Below, in pieces: positions 32,143-41,106 of a stretch of 64,000 bases of DNA (position 1 is its first letter; the number at the start of each line of letters is the position of its first letter). The stretch covers positions 5,208,001-5,272,000 of the forward strand of contig NZ_CP011868.1 of the NCBI RefSeq assembly GCF_001294645.1. The letters run 5' to 3'. Source of the DNA: Pseudonocardia sp. HH130629-09 (GTDB taxonomy: Bacteria; Actinomycetota; Actinomycetes; Mycobacteriales; Pseudonocardiaceae). The notes below the pieces were generated by a model. It had not been told where the DNA came from. It did no database searches and was given only the letters and a program-made list of their open reading frames with translations. A program made the translations under genes and the position numbers.

Positions 32143-32601
32143 TCAGGCGGTCCGGTCGTCACCAGGTCCGTAGGGGAGGAACTTCCCGTTCAGCGTGATC
32201 ACCGCGCGGTCGCCCTTGGGGTCGGGCACCCGCTCCAGCCCCAGCTCGAAGTCGATCGCCGACACGATCCCGTCGCCGAACTCCTCCCGGACCAGCTCCG
32301 AGATCGTGGTTCCGTAGACCTGGACGACCTCGGCGAGGCGGTACACGAGCGGGTCGGTCGTGTCGACCGCGTCAGCACCCCGTACCGGTGGAAGCAGTAG
32401 TGCCTCCACCGTTCCGGTGTCGAGCTCCAGCAGCTCTCCGGCCGTGACCGCCTGCTGTTCGGTCAGCGTCTGCTGGCCGAGCAGCGCGGACACGGTCCAT
32501 TCGACCGAGCGGCCGAGACCGTCCGCGATGGTGGCCCAGCGCAGCCCGAGCCGCTTCTTCGCGGCGAGGACGGCACGGCGGGCGTCGAGTCGGGTCGGCA
32601 T
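32143..32601 (-). CDS. cynS: Cyanate hydratase (cyanase)
   Basis: A 152-residue cyanase that converts cyanate plus bicarbonate to ammonia and two CO2 in the cytoplasm (decamer). The N-terminal helical domain (AKKRLGLRWATIADGLGRS) resembles a DNA-binding fold as usual. The C-terminal catalytic region LAEVVQVYGTTISELVREEF, then GDGIVSAIDF, holds the active-site Arg, Glu and Ser of the family. The ATG at 32601 has AAGGG 7 nt upstream. A GTG just before it directly follows the formate dehydrogenase stop. It is second in a two-gene operon with formate dehydrogenase. No carbonic anhydrase gene is nearby. Confidence 0.93.
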   Translation of the reverse strand: MPTRLDARRAVLAAKKRLGLRWATIADGLGRSVEWTVSALLGQQTLTEQQAVTAGELLELDTGTVEALLLPPVRGADAVDTTDPLVYRLAEVVQVYGTTISELVREEFGDGIVSAIDFELGLERVPDPKGDRAVITLNGKFLPYGPGDDRTA

Positions 32602-32604
32602 CAC

Positions 32605-33765
32605 TCAGCCCTTCGCGCTGTAGGAGTGCGCGCCCGTGCCGGCGAGCTGTCCGCCGTCGACGATGAGGTACTCGCCGCGAATCGGCGTCCCCGCGAAGAA
32701 GGACTCCAGGATCTCGCGGGTCCCGGCCGCGTACCGTGCCTGGGCGGACAGGGTCGAGCCGGAGATGTGCGGCGTCATGCCGTGGTGGGGCATGGTGCGC
32801 CACGGATGGTCCTCGGGGGCGGGCTGGGGGTACCAGACGTCCCCGGCGTAACCGGCCAGCCGGCCGCTCTCCAGCGCCCGCACGACTGCGTCGCGGTCGA
32901 CGATCAGGGCCCGAGCGGTGTTGATCAGGTAGATGCCCCGGCGCATGCTCGCGAGCAGGTCGTCGTCGAAGAGGTTGCGGGTCTCGTGGTGCAGTGGCGC
33001 GTTGATGGTGACGACGTCGCAGTGCGGCACCATCGACCGGGCGTCGGGGTGGTAGGCGAGGTTCAGCTCCTCCTCCACCTCACGGGGGAGTCGGTGCCGG
33101 TCGGTGTAGTGCAGGCGGACGTCGAACGGGGCGAGGCTCCGCAGCACGGCGAGGCCGATGGGCCCGGCCGCGACCGTCCCGACGTCCATCCCCTCCACGT
33201 CGTAGGCCCGGTCGACGCAGTCGGCGATGTTCCAGCCCCGGTCCAGGACCCACTGGTGGGACGGCAGGTAGTTGCGGACCAGGGACAGCACCATCATCAC
33301 CACGTGCTCGGCGACGCTGATCGAGTTGCAGTAGGTGACCTCGGCGACGGTGACGCCGTGCTCGATGGCGGCGTCGAGGTCGACGTGGTCGGAGCCGATC
33401 CCCGCGGTCAGGGCCAGTTTCAGGTTGGGGGCCTTCGCGATCCGCTCGGCCGTCAGGTAGGCGGGCCAGAACGGCTGGGAGATGACGACGTCGGCCTCCG
33501 GGAGACGTCGCTCGAACTCCGAGTCGGGGCCGTCCTTGTCCGAGGTGACGATCAGGGTGTGGCCGAGGCCCTCCAGGTAGTCCCGGAGCCCGAGCGCACC
33601 GGAGACGCTGCCGAGCAGCGTGCCCGGGACGAAGTCCGTTCCCGACGGGGTCGGCAGGGTCTGACCGTCGGGGTAGCGCTCCAGATGCGGCAGTCCGTCA
33701 CGGGCGTACTCGGTCGGGTACCCGCCGACGGGGTCGTCGTAGAGCACGCAGAGGACGGTGGCCAT
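32605..33765 (-). CDS. fdh: NAD-dependent formate dehydrogenase
   Basis: A 386-residue D-2-hydroxyacid-dehydrogenase-fold formate dehydrogenase that oxidises formate to CO2 with NAD+, no metal needed. It closely follows the Pseudomonas sp. 101 type: SQPFWPAYLTAERI, ALTAGIGSDHVDL, CNSISVAEHVVM (Asn), INTARALIVDRDAV (catalytic Arg) and MTPHISGSTLSAQARYA (His). HYTDRHRLP keeps the Asp that selects NAD. Two changes stand out: the nucleotide loop reads GTVAAGPIG where the reference enzyme has Arg for Pro, and INTARA has Ala for Gly. The C-terminus is some 15-20 residues shorter. It heads an operon with cynS, divergent from a LysR gene. Confidence 0.93.
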   Translation of the reverse strand: MATVLCVLYDDPVGGYPTEYARDGLPHLERYPDGQTLPTPSGTDFVPGTLLGSVSGALGLRDYLEGLGHTLIVTSDKDGPDSEFERRLPEADVVISQPFWPAYLTAERIAKAPNLKLALTAGIGSDHVDLDAAIEHGVTVAEVTYCNSISVAEHVVMMVLSLVRNYLPSHQWVLDRGWNIADCVDRAYDVEGMDVGTVAAGPIGLAVLRSLAPFDVRLHYTDRHRLPREVEEELNLAYHPDARSMVPHCDVVTINAPLHHETRNLFDDDLLASMRRGIYLINTARALIVDRDAVVRALESGRLAGYAGDVWYPQPAPEDHPWRTMPHHGMTPHISGSTLSAQARYAAGTREILESFFAGTPIRGEYLIVDGGQLAGTGAHSYSAKG

Positions 33766-33863
33766 GGCTCCTCCTTGAGTCCGGCAGATTCCGCATTAAC
33801 GGTCCTACTGGCTCTGGAAAGCCGCCGCCGCAATTGCGTAGGAATGAAGCCTCTTGATGGTGT

Positions 33864-33880
33864 GATCGAGGGAGTCGATC
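33864..33880. promoter_or_regulatory. LysR-type operator candidate, fdh-cynS control region
   Basis: GATCGA-GGGAG-TCGATC is a perfect 6-bp inverted repeat with a 5-nt spacer in the 140-bp divergent gap. Its position 25 bp before the LysR start fits an autorepression and activation box of the T-N11-A kind. Confidence 0.6.
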
Positions 33881-33905
33881 GTCCGTGGTTCGCTAGGCTT
33901 CTCCG

Positions 33906-34853
33906 GTGGCCGGCGACGTTCAGCTGAGGCAGCTCGAGTACCTCGTCGCCCTCGCCCGTGAACGACACTTCGGCCGGGCCGCAGAGTCCTGCCACGCCGG
34001 GCAGTCGACGTTGTCGGCCGCGTTGCAGGCACTGGAGCGGCAGCTCGGTGTGACCATCGTGCAGCGCAGCCGCCGGTTCGAGGGCTTCACGGCCGAGGGG
34101 GAACGGGTCGTCGGGTGGGCGCACCGCATCCTCGCCGAGAGAGATGCCCTGCGCGACGACCTGGACCGCATGCGCGACGGGGTCTCGGCCGTCGTCCGGC
34201 TCGGCGCGATCCCCACCGCCGTGCCGGCGACCCCGGCGCTCACCATCGCCTGGACGGGTGCCCATCCGCGCGCCGGTGTCCGGATCGAGGTCCTGTCGGC
34301 CCGTGAGATCGACCGGGGACTCGCCGAGTTCGAGCTCGACGCCGGCCTGACCTACATGGCGGGCGACGAGCGCGGCACGTCCGTGCTCCCGCTCTATCGC
34401 GAGCGGTACCTGCTCCTGGGGCCCACGGACGGACCGTTCGCCGGGCGCGACACCCTGCGTTGGGCCGATCTGTCCGGTGTCGAACTCTGCGCGCTCACGC
34501 CCCGGATGCAGAACCGCCGTCTCGTCGACGACGCGATCCGCGGGGCCGGCGGCGTCCCTCGGATCGTGGTGGAGTCCGACACCGTCGCCGCGGTCTACGC
34601 GCACCTCGCGACGACGCGGTGGTCGGCGGTGATCGCCCACACCTGGTTGCGGGCGTTCGGCGTCCCCGAGGGGATGCGGGCGCTCCCGATCGACGGCGAC
34701 GGCCCGCGCCCGACGGTGGGGCTGCGCCTCGGCGACCACGGTCCGGCCTCCCACGTCGCCCGCGCGTTCCTGCACGCGGTCGCGGCCGGTGGGGCCGCCG
34801 ACGACCTCGACGACGGCCGGGCCGCACCGGGTCAGCCGAAGGTGAAGACGTAG
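33906..34853 (+). CDS. LysR-family regulator, divergent from fdh-cynS
   Basis: A 315-residue LysR regulator: an N-terminal winged helix (LRQLEYLVALARERHFGRAA, then QSTLSAALQALERQLG) and a C-terminal periplasmic-binding-like effector domain. It is of the type that controls formate dehydrogenase (FdsR-like) or cyanase (CynR) operons, and it lies divergent to exactly such an operon. The inducer could be formate or cyanate, which is inference. It starts at a GTG. Its 3' end overlaps the convergent dipZ gene by 22 bp. Confidence 0.87.
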   Translation: MAGDVQLRQLEYLVALARERHFGRAAESCHAGQSTLSAALQALERQLGVTIVQRSRRFEGFTAEGERVVGWAHRILAERDALRDDLDRMRDGVSAVVRLGAIPTAVPATPALTIAWTGAHPRAGVRIEVLSAREIDRGLAEFELDAGLTYMAGDERGTSVLPLYRERYLLLGPTDGPFAGRDTLRWADLSGVELCALTPRMQNRRLVDDAIRGAGGVPRIVVESDTVAAVYAHLATTRWSAVIAHTWLRAFGVPEGMRALPIDGDGPRPTVGLRLGDHGPASHVARAFLHAVAAGGAADDLDDGRAAPGQPKVKT

Positions 34854-36616
34854 GCCGTCAGTCCCTCGCTCAGTCCCAGGTGCAGGGTCGTGTCGCGTAG
34901 CTCGGGCTCCTCGATCAGTGGGTAGATCCGCGGTGGTCCGTCGATCGGCACGCTCCGGGATCCGACGCCGTCGATCTCGACCGTCGCGGTGCCGCTTCCG
35001 CCGAGCACGACGTAGACGTTGCGCGCCGCGTAGTGCAGGTCGATCGTCGCTCCGGGTCCGGCCAGCAGATGGTCGTACTCGGAGGTCCAGGTGCCGCCGA
35101 TCGTCACGGCGTCCTTCGGCAGGTCCGAGGACGGGACGTAGCCCGCGGTCGCTTTGCGTGGTGCGAGCCGCGCGCCCTGGTAGTTGATGATCTGGCGCGA
35201 GTTCAGGTACGTCTCGCGGGTGGTGCGCTGGTCGGTGACGGTCGCGTCGTCCACGTCGGTCCGCGGGGCGAGGGTCACATCGGGTCGGGCGTCCTGGAGG
35301 AGCTGCCGGATCTGGGTCTCGGTCACGTCGTAGTCGCCCTCGCCGAGCTTGTAGGCGCGAACCGTGCCCCGCCCGTCGATGAGGAACCGGGCCGGCCAGT
35401 ACTGGTTCCGGTAGGCACTGAACATCCGGTAGTCGTTGTCCATCGCGACCGGGTAGGTGATCCCGAACCGGTCGATGCCCGCCGCGACGTTCGCCGGGTC
35501 CTTCTCGAACGCGAACTCGGGGGTGTGGATCCCGACGACCTGTAGTCCGGCGCTGCGGTAGGCCGTGTCCCACGCCTTGACGTGCGGGATGCTGCGCTGG
35601 CAGTTGATGCAGGAGTAGGTCCAGAAGTCGATCAGGGTCACCTTGCCGCGCAGGTCCGCGGCGGTGAGTCCGGAGGGACGGGCGGTGTCGAACCACCGCG
35701 TGACCCCGGCGAAGTCCGGGGCCGGACCGCAGTCGGCGAGTGCGGCCGCCCCGTCGGCGCACCGGCTCAGGGCCTCGTTGCTGCCGTTGCCGTAGACGCT
35801 CAGGCGCGGTGCGACCGCCTCGCGCACGGCGTCGTTGTTCGCCACCTCCTTCTGGAGGCCCGCGGTGTAGTCGGGGATCGCGCGCTGCACGACCTCCTGC
35901 AGGTTGAACGCGAGCGCGACGGCGAGCAGCAGCATGACCACCCCGCTGACGGCGCGCACGAGCCGGGCCCGGGTCCGGAAGGCGGCGACACGCTCGGACG
36001 CCCGGCGTCCGGCCAGCGCGAACACCAGAAGCGGCAGCGTCGCTCCGACCGCGAACGAGAGGGTGAGAGCGACCGTCGGGAGGCCGACGTCGCCGGTCGC
36101 TCCTGCGACGGTGATGGCGGTGAGCACGGGACCCGCGCACGGCACGTAGAGGAGGCCGAGCCCGAGACCCAGGACGAACGCGCCCCCCTCCTGGTTCGGA
36201 GCCCGCTGCGGGATCCGGGAGAACGGCTTCTCCAGCAGTTCCTCCAGGCGGGGGAAGATCAGGCCCAGCCCGATCAGGACCAGCACGGTGAGGCCGGCGA
36301 TCCGCAGCACGTCGGCCGGGAGGCCCAGCAGGCTGATCAGCAGGGAGCCGGCGAGGGTGAAGAAGCTGAAGCTGACGACGAGCCCCGCGATCACCGCGTA
36401 CGGCCGGAGGTTGCGCCGGCGCCGGGTCTCCCGCCGCTCGGCGACCGCGACGCCGGTGCCGGTCGTCCCGTCCGCGTCGGGGACGACGGTGTCGTCCGGG
36501 GCGGCGGTCCTCGACGTCCCACCGGCGAAGAAGATCACCGGGAGGACGGGCAGGATGCACGGGGAGATCCCGGTGATCAGGCCCCCGACGAGGCCGATGA
36601 GTACGAGTGTGAGCAT
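34832..36616 (-). CDS. dipZ: DipZ: CcdA-type membrane domain fused to a thioredoxin-like domain
   Basis: A 594-residue membrane protein. The N-terminal 250 residues are a CcdA/DsbD-beta electron carrier with the two redox Cys in GISPCILPVLP (about 17-27) and YVPCAGPVLTA (about 158). A loop of about 40 polar residues lies between the first helices. Residues about 300-440 are an extracytoplasmic thioredoxin/redoxin with the CxxC in YSCINCQRSIPH (about 332). The last 150 residues are a beta-sandwich (DipZ C-terminal, lectin-like) domain. Such proteins move reducing power across the membrane for extracellular thiol repair. The architecture matches mycobacterial DipZ. Confidence 0.9.
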   Translation of the reverse strand: MLTLVLIGLVGGLITGISPCILPVLPVIFFAGGTSRTAAPDDTVVPDADGTTGTGVAVAERRETRRRRNLRPYAVIAGLVVSFSFFTLAGSLLISLLGLPADVLRIAGLTVLVLIGLGLIFPRLEELLEKPFSRIPQRAPNQEGGAFVLGLGLGLLYVPCAGPVLTAITVAGATGDVGLPTVALTLSFAVGATLPLLVFALAGRRASERVAAFRTRARLVRAVSGVVMLLLAVALAFNLQEVVQRAIPDYTAGLQKEVANNDAVREAVAPRLSVYGNGSNEALSRCADGAAALADCGPAPDFAGVTRWFDTARPSGLTAADLRGKVTLIDFWTYSCINCQRSIPHVKAWDTAYRSAGLQVVGIHTPEFAFEKDPANVAAGIDRFGITYPVAMDNDYRMFSAYRNQYWPARFLIDGRGTVRAYKLGEGDYDVTETQIRQLLQDARPDVTLAPRTDVDDATVTDQRTTRETYLNSRQIINYQGARLAPRKATAGYVPSSDLPKDAVTIGGTWTSEYDHLLAGPGATIDLHYAARNVYVVLGGSGTATVEIDGVGSRSVPIDGPPRIYPLIEEPELRDTTLHLGLSEGLTAYVFTFG

Positions 36617-36778
36617 CGCGGTTCCGTCCGTCGGGCGCCTCGGCGGCGGGTCGAGCAGCGTTCGGGCCCGCGACCCGACAGGTTCGACCCCAGATCCGCG
36701 AATGCGTTGTTATCGTGGATTTCGAACCGCTTGCGCGGAAGCATCGAACGTTGCGGTCGAGAGGATGAGGAGCCGACG

Positions 36779-37468
36779 ATGACCACGGCCGAGCAGGTCC
36801 GCGTGACGTCCCTGCGGGATGCGGAGGCGAAGGCGTCCGCGCTGTTCGACGAGGTGCTCGCCCGCGGGCTGATCGTCCCCGGGGTGACCGAACGTGAGCT
36901 GTCGGACCGGGTCCGCGACCTGGCGGCCGAGATGTTCGGCATCCGGCGGTTCTGGCACAAGCGGATCGTCCGGTCCGGACCGAATACCGTGCACCCGTAC
37001 CGGGAGAACCCGCCGGACCTCACCCTCGGTGCGGACGACATCGCCTTCCTCGACTTCGGTCCGATCTTCGACGAGTGGGAGGCCGACTTCGGCCGCACCT
37101 TCGTCCTGGGTGACGACCCGGACCGCCACCGGCTCGCCGACGACCTGCCGCGCCTCTGGGCGGCGGGCCGCGACCACTTCCGCACGCGCCCGGACGTCAC
37201 CGGTGAACAGCTGTACGACCACGTCCTGGAGCTGATCGCCGCGGCCGGGTGGGCGCACCCCGAGACCCACGCGGGCCATCTCGTGGGCGAGTTCCCGCAC
37301 GAGCGGATCGACGGCGAGGAGCGCCACAGCTACATCACGACCGGCAACACGGCTCCGCTGCGGCGGCTCTCGCCGTCCGGGAAGGTGTGCCACTGGATCC
37401 TGGAGATCCACATCGTCGACCCGGTCCGCGGCTTCGGCGGGTTCCACGAGCAGTTGCTCGATGTCTGA
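36779..37468 (+). CDS. M24-family metallopeptidase-like protein
   Basis: A 229-residue pita-bread-fold (M24, aminopeptidase P/creatinase) protein without the N-terminal extra domain. Metal ligands fit: the two Asp in FLDFGPIFDEWEADFGRTF, the His in HAGHLVGEFPHE, and Glu in the C-terminal WILEIHIVDP. A final-strand Glu pairs with GGFHEQ. Family members hydrolyse X-Pro bonds or small amides. The substrate is unknown. The ATG at 36779 follows GAGGATGAGGAG, a good ribosome-binding stretch. It is divergent from dipZ across 162 bp with no clear operator. Confidence 0.82.
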   Translation: MTTAEQVRVTSLRDAEAKASALFDEVLARGLIVPGVTERELSDRVRDLAAEMFGIRRFWHKRIVRSGPNTVHPYRENPPDLTLGADDIAFLDFGPIFDEWEADFGRTFVLGDDPDRHRLADDLPRLWAAGRDHFRTRPDVTGEQLYDHVLELIAAAGWAHPETHAGHLVGEFPHERIDGEERHSYITTGNTAPLRRLSPSGKVCHWILEIHIVDPVRGFGGFHEQLLDV

Positions 37469-37568
37469 CGGCAGCGTCGGTAGCCGATGACTCAAGACAT
37501 GTCGTCGTGTGGCGTCGAGGGGTGGCTCGCCACTCGATAGTGTTCCGCGAAAGCGGGCTGATAATCAG

Positions 37569-38556
37569 CTAGTTGTGATGCCCAGCCAGGTTGTTCAGTC
37601 TGGTGATGGGTGCTGCGTTGCCGACCGCGGAGTGGGGCCGGTGATGGTTGTACTCATGGACCCATCCCGGCAGTGCGGCGAGGCGGGCTGACTCGGAGTT
37701 GTAGAACTTCTTGAACGCCCGGCCCTCGGCCAGCGTGCGGTGGAAACGCTCGATCTTCCCGTTCGTCTGCGGTCTGTAAGGGCGAGTCTTCTTCGCCGTG
37801 ATGCCCAGCTCGGCGCACGTGTCTCGCCAGAGATGGGACTTGTAGCAGGCGCCGTTGTCGCTGATCACCCGCTTGACCGTGACCCCGCGGGCGGCGAACC
37901 AGGCCACGGCGTTGCGCAGGACCGCGGTCGCGGTCCTCGACGTAGGCGACCCGGGAGTGATCGTCGATCACCGTGTGCAGGTAGCAGGTCCCGATCACCG
38001 GGTCGCGCCATTTGCTGCGCGGTGTCCCGGTGCGTTCGACGGTGGCTGAGCGGTTCCGCTCGCCCTGCTGGCGTCCGACGTAGCGCCACCCTCCGCCATC
38101 AGGGACCCTGCCCAGCTTCTTGACATCGACGTGGATCAGGTCGCCGGGTGCGGGGTGTTCGTAGCGGCGGATCGGTTCACCGGTCGCTCGGTCGATGTGG
38201 GTCAGTCGGTTGATCCGACAGCGGGTCAGGACCGCGTGCACGGTCGAGGAGGCCATGGCAAGCCGGTCGGCGATCTCGACCGGCCCCAGGCGCTGCTTCC
38301 AGCGCAGGTGCACGATCTTGCGCACGACCGGTGCCGGGGTCCGGTTCGGCTGACGATGCGGGGCCGAGGACCGGTCATGCATGCCGGCCTGGCCTTCGTC
38401 GCGGTAGCGGGCGGCCCACTTGTTCGCGGTACGCCACGACACGTCGTAGCGCTCCGCGGCGCGGGCCACCGACCAGCCGTCATCGACGACCAGTCGAGCG
38501 AGCCGCAGCTGGGCGCGCGGGGTGAGAGCGGCGTTGGAGTGGGTACCGTGAGCCAC
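37569..38556 (-). pseudogene. IS481-family transposase, disrupted by an internal deletion/frameshift
   Basis: The N-terminal part (LRLARLVVDDGWSVARAAER, then VSWRTANKWAARYRDEG) is the IS481 double helix-turn-helix. The catalytic part has DLIHVDVKKLGRVPDGGGWR and VIDDHSRVAYVE. At about 37935 the frame breaks after VAYVE, and the rest (NAVAWFAARGVTVKRVISDN to KIERFHRTLAEGRAF) lies in another frame. Aligned with the family, some 20 bp around the break are missing. The element is therefore inactive. Its start is a GTG at 38556, followed upstream by a large hairpin. Confidence 0.85.
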
Positions 38557-38619
38557 GAAGGCCTCCCTGGGTGGCGGAGCGGTTCCTCGACAGCTCCACT
38601 CCACACCCGGGAGGCCTTC
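38557..38619. repeat. Long hairpin upstream of the IS481 transposase
   Basis: GAAGGCCTCCCTGGGTG and CACCCGGGAGGCCTTC pair over 16 bp with one bulged base around a 30-nt loop, directly before the transposase start. On the mRNA it would hide or protect the start region, as inserted elements often do to block read-in translation. Confidence 0.55.
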
Positions 38620-38683
38620 ACCCGTCTACAGATCAGACCGCCCGAAGCGGCACTTCGCGCCCGAGTCCAAGATCCGCAGACCG

Positions 38684-38854
38684 GATCGCGTCGACCACGT
38701 CGCGGCGCGGGTGCTTCTCCGGGCGTCCACCCGACCCCGCCTCGGGCGGCAACGGCTCGATCAACGCCCACTGGGCTTCGCTGGCGTCCGAGGGGTACCG
38801 CCGCTTACGCCGAGCCACCCGCCCACGATGGACCAAAGCCCAGCCCGCTGTCAA
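38684..38854 (-). pseudogene. IS5-family transposase fragment (N-terminal 57 codons)
   Basis: It encodes VARRKRRYPSDASEAQWALI through RPEKHPRRDVVDAI, closely related to the start of the transposase at 26771. Similarity stops at DAI, where the sequence changes to that of the IS481 element, and the remaining three quarters of the IS5 element are missing. The IS481 element appears to have inserted into, or deleted into, an IS5 copy. Confidence 0.75.
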
Positions 38855-38919
38855 CGGCGGGTTGGGAGTGACCCCGTAGCGACGGATTGGAACTGACCCC
38901 CGGCGTGGTGTGGTGATGG

Positions 38920-39771
38920 TCAGTCGTTGCTGGCGCGGTTGTGTTTGGCCAGGAGCTCGCGTCGGGCGCGGGTGCGGTAGGAGTCCCCGGACAGGGTCAG
39001 GACTTCGGCGTGGTGGACGAGGCGGTCGATCATGGCTGCGGCGACGACGTCGTCGGAGAAGGTCTCGCCCCAGCGGCCGAAGGGCAGATTGCTGGTGACC
39101 ATGACGCTGCCTTGTTCATAGCGGGAAGCGATGAGCTGGAAGAACAGGTTCGCTGCGTCCTGGTCGAACGGGATGTAGCCGACCTCGTCGATGATGATCA
39201 GTTTGTAGCGGCGGATCTTCTTCAGCTCGGCCTCGAGCCGGCCGCTCTGGTGCGCGGCGGCGAGTCTGGTGATCCAGTTGCTGGCGGTGTCGAACAGGAC
39301 CGAGTAGCCGGCGTGGGCGGCTTTGACGCCGAGCCCGATCGCGAGGTGGGTCTTCCCGATCCCGGGCGGGCCGAGCAGGATCACGTTCTCGCACTTGGCG
39401 ACGAACGTGCTCGTGGCCAGGTGGGCCAGGATGTCGCGGCGCAGCGAGGGCAGATGGTCGAGGTTGAAGTCCTCCAAGGTCTTGACCTGGGGGAAGTGCG
39501 CGGTGCGGATCCGCATGACCGTGCCCTTGGACTCGCGGTCGGCGACCTGGCGCTGCAGCAGCGCGCCCAGATACTCCTCGTGCGACCAGTTCTCCTCACG
39601 GGCCTGGGCGGCAAGCTGTTCCCAGCTGGCCGCGATGGTCGGGGTCTTCAGGACCCGGGTCAGGTAGGCGATCATCGCCGGCAGTCCGTCGGGGACCGCG
39701 GCCAGCACCGGACCGGCCGGCCCCGAGCTCCCAGCGGGGTCGGTGGTGATCTTCGGTGGTGTGGTTGTCAT
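38920..39771 (-). CDS. istB: IS21 helper ATPase IstB
   Basis: A 283-residue AAA+ protein with Walker A LLGPPGIGKTHLAIGLGV (about residues 115-132), Walker B YKLIIIDEVGYIPFD, and the IstB C-terminal IDRLVHHAEVLTLSGDSYR. IstB remodels target DNA and activates the IstA transposase. The ATG overlaps the istA stop. Length and motifs are complete, so it is probably functional. Confidence 0.93.
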   Translation of the reverse strand: MTTTPPKITTDPAGSSGPAGPVLAAVPDGLPAMIAYLTRVLKTPTIAASWEQLAAQAREENWSHEEYLGALLQRQVADRESKGTVMRIRTAHFPQVKTLEDFNLDHLPSLRRDILAHLATSTFVAKCENVILLGPPGIGKTHLAIGLGVKAAHAGYSVLFDTASNWITRLAAAHQSGRLEAELKKIRRYKLIIIDEVGYIPFDQDAANLFFQLIASRYEQGSVMVTSNLPFGRWGETFSDDVVAAAMIDRLVHHAEVLTLSGDSYRTRARRELLAKHNRASND

Positions 39772-41027
39772 GAGCTGCTCGCTTCCTCGGCAGTGGAGAC
39801 GAAGTCGACACCGAACAGGGCGTCGTAGTCGGGCAGTGCGCGCAGGGTCACCGGGTGGCCGTCGAGGTGACGGCGTGCTGCGGCCTGTCGGGTGTTGCGG
39901 TCGTGGGCCAGGGCGCGGCGCATCGCCGCGGCGGTGTGCTGGTGCGCCGGGTCGGTGATCACCGCGTGGCGGGCCCAGCTGCGGTCGTGACGGGCGACGA
40001 CCTGGCCGGCGCAGTAGACGACGACCTCGCGCGGTGAGGCGGCGACATCGACGAACCGGCCGATCATCTGCGGATCCACGGAGTAGTCGTTGGCATCGAC
40101 GCGGACGTAGTAGTCCCGTGCCAGCCGGATCCGCTGGGCCAGCCCGATCGGCGGGTCCAGCGGCGGCAGCGGAGTCATCGCCGCGTAGTCGTGGGCGAGC
40201 ACGTCCACCGGGCGGCCGCCGATCGCTCGGACGGTGCGGGTGTTGGCCCGGGCCAGCCAGTCGTCGATCTGGTGGTTGAAGTCGGCTGGGGAGGCGAAGC
40301 GACGTCCGGGCAGGAACGAGGTCTCGAAGTAGCCGTTGTTGCGTTCGACCAGCCCCTTGAACTCCGGATCCCGCGGTGGGGCAAGCCGGATCCGGGTGGC
40401 CAGAGTGCCGGCGAACGCAGCGGCCGGTGCCGAGACCCGCCCGGTCCCGCCGATCGCAGACTCCCGGTCCCAGACCAGCGTGCGGGTCACCCGCCCGACG
40501 TCGCTGATCAGCTGCCACATCCCGGACAGGATGTCCCCGGCCTGGCGCGAGGGGATCATCGTCGCGGACAAGAACCGCGAGTAGCCCAGCGTCATCACCA
40601 GCACCGGTAGGACCCGTTCCTGGCCTGGGCCGACGGGGATCGTGGTCTCGGGGAACCACAGGTCGCACTGGGTGATCTCGCCCGGTGCGTAGGCGACCCG
40701 GTCGACCGGGTCGATCCCGACATACTCGGGGCGGATCTGGCGGATCCGGTCCTTGAGCACGGTCAGCGAGTGCTCCCACCCGATCCGCTCTGCGATCACC
40801 GTGGCCGGCATGCGTGGGAACTGCGCCAGCAATGCCCGCACCTGCGGCTCGACCGCATCCGCCAGCGATCCCCGCGGGCCCCGTTCCCGCTTCGGCGGGC
40901 CCGGCGCCCGCAACGCGGAGCGCACCGTGTTGCGGGCCACCCCCAGCCGGCGGGCGATCTCCTTGATCGGGACACCCTCGGCCCGATGCAGACGACGGAT
41001 CTCGGCCCAGTCCTCCACCGACAACAC
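39768..41027 (-). CDS. istA: IS21 transposase IstA
   Basis: A 419-residue DDE transposase. An N-terminal helix-turn-helix (IRRLHRAEGVPIKEIARRLG, then VARNTVRSAL) is followed by the catalytic core, with Asp in ITQCDLWFPETTI, Asp in TLVWDRESAIGGTG and Glu in PEFKGLVERNNGYFETSF, and a C-terminal beta-barrel region ending near DYDALFGVD. It is full length for the family. Confidence 0.93.
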   Translation of the reverse strand: MLSVEDWAEIRRLHRAEGVPIKEIARRLGVARNTVRSALRAPGPPKRERGPRGSLADAVEPQVRALLAQFPRMPATVIAERIGWEHSLTVLKDRIRQIRPEYVGIDPVDRVAYAPGEITQCDLWFPETTIPVGPGQERVLPVLVMTLGYSRFLSATMIPSRQAGDILSGMWQLISDVGRVTRTLVWDRESAIGGTGRVSAPAAAFAGTLATRIRLAPPRDPEFKGLVERNNGYFETSFLPGRRFASPADFNHQIDDWLARANTRTVRAIGGRPVDVLAHDYAAMTPLPPLDPPIGLAQRIRLARDYYVRVDANDYSVDPQMIGRFVDVAASPREVVVYCAGQVVARHDRSWARHAVITDPAHQHTAAAMRRALAHDRNTRQAAARRHLDGHPVTLRALPDYDALFGVDFVSTAEEASSS

Positions 41028-41106
41028 CCCCTCAGCGTCGTGCAGAGGGGGTCAATCCCAAGCCGACGCTAGGGGGTCAGTCTGAGCCCGTCGTCGACAC
41101 CAGGCT

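Larger units (their letters stand above)
38869..41079 (-). mobile_element. IS21-family insertion sequence (complete)
   Basis: The ends TGACCCCGTAGCGACGG at the left and, on the other strand, TGACCCCCTAGCGTCGG at the right are matching multi-part terminal repeats. Each continues to a second TGACCCCC about 26 bp in. The 2.2-kb interior carries istA and istB with the usual 4-bp ATGA overlap, both uninterrupted. It is the only complete and apparently intact element in the window. It has inserted into the orfA of an IS3 element. Confidence 0.9.
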
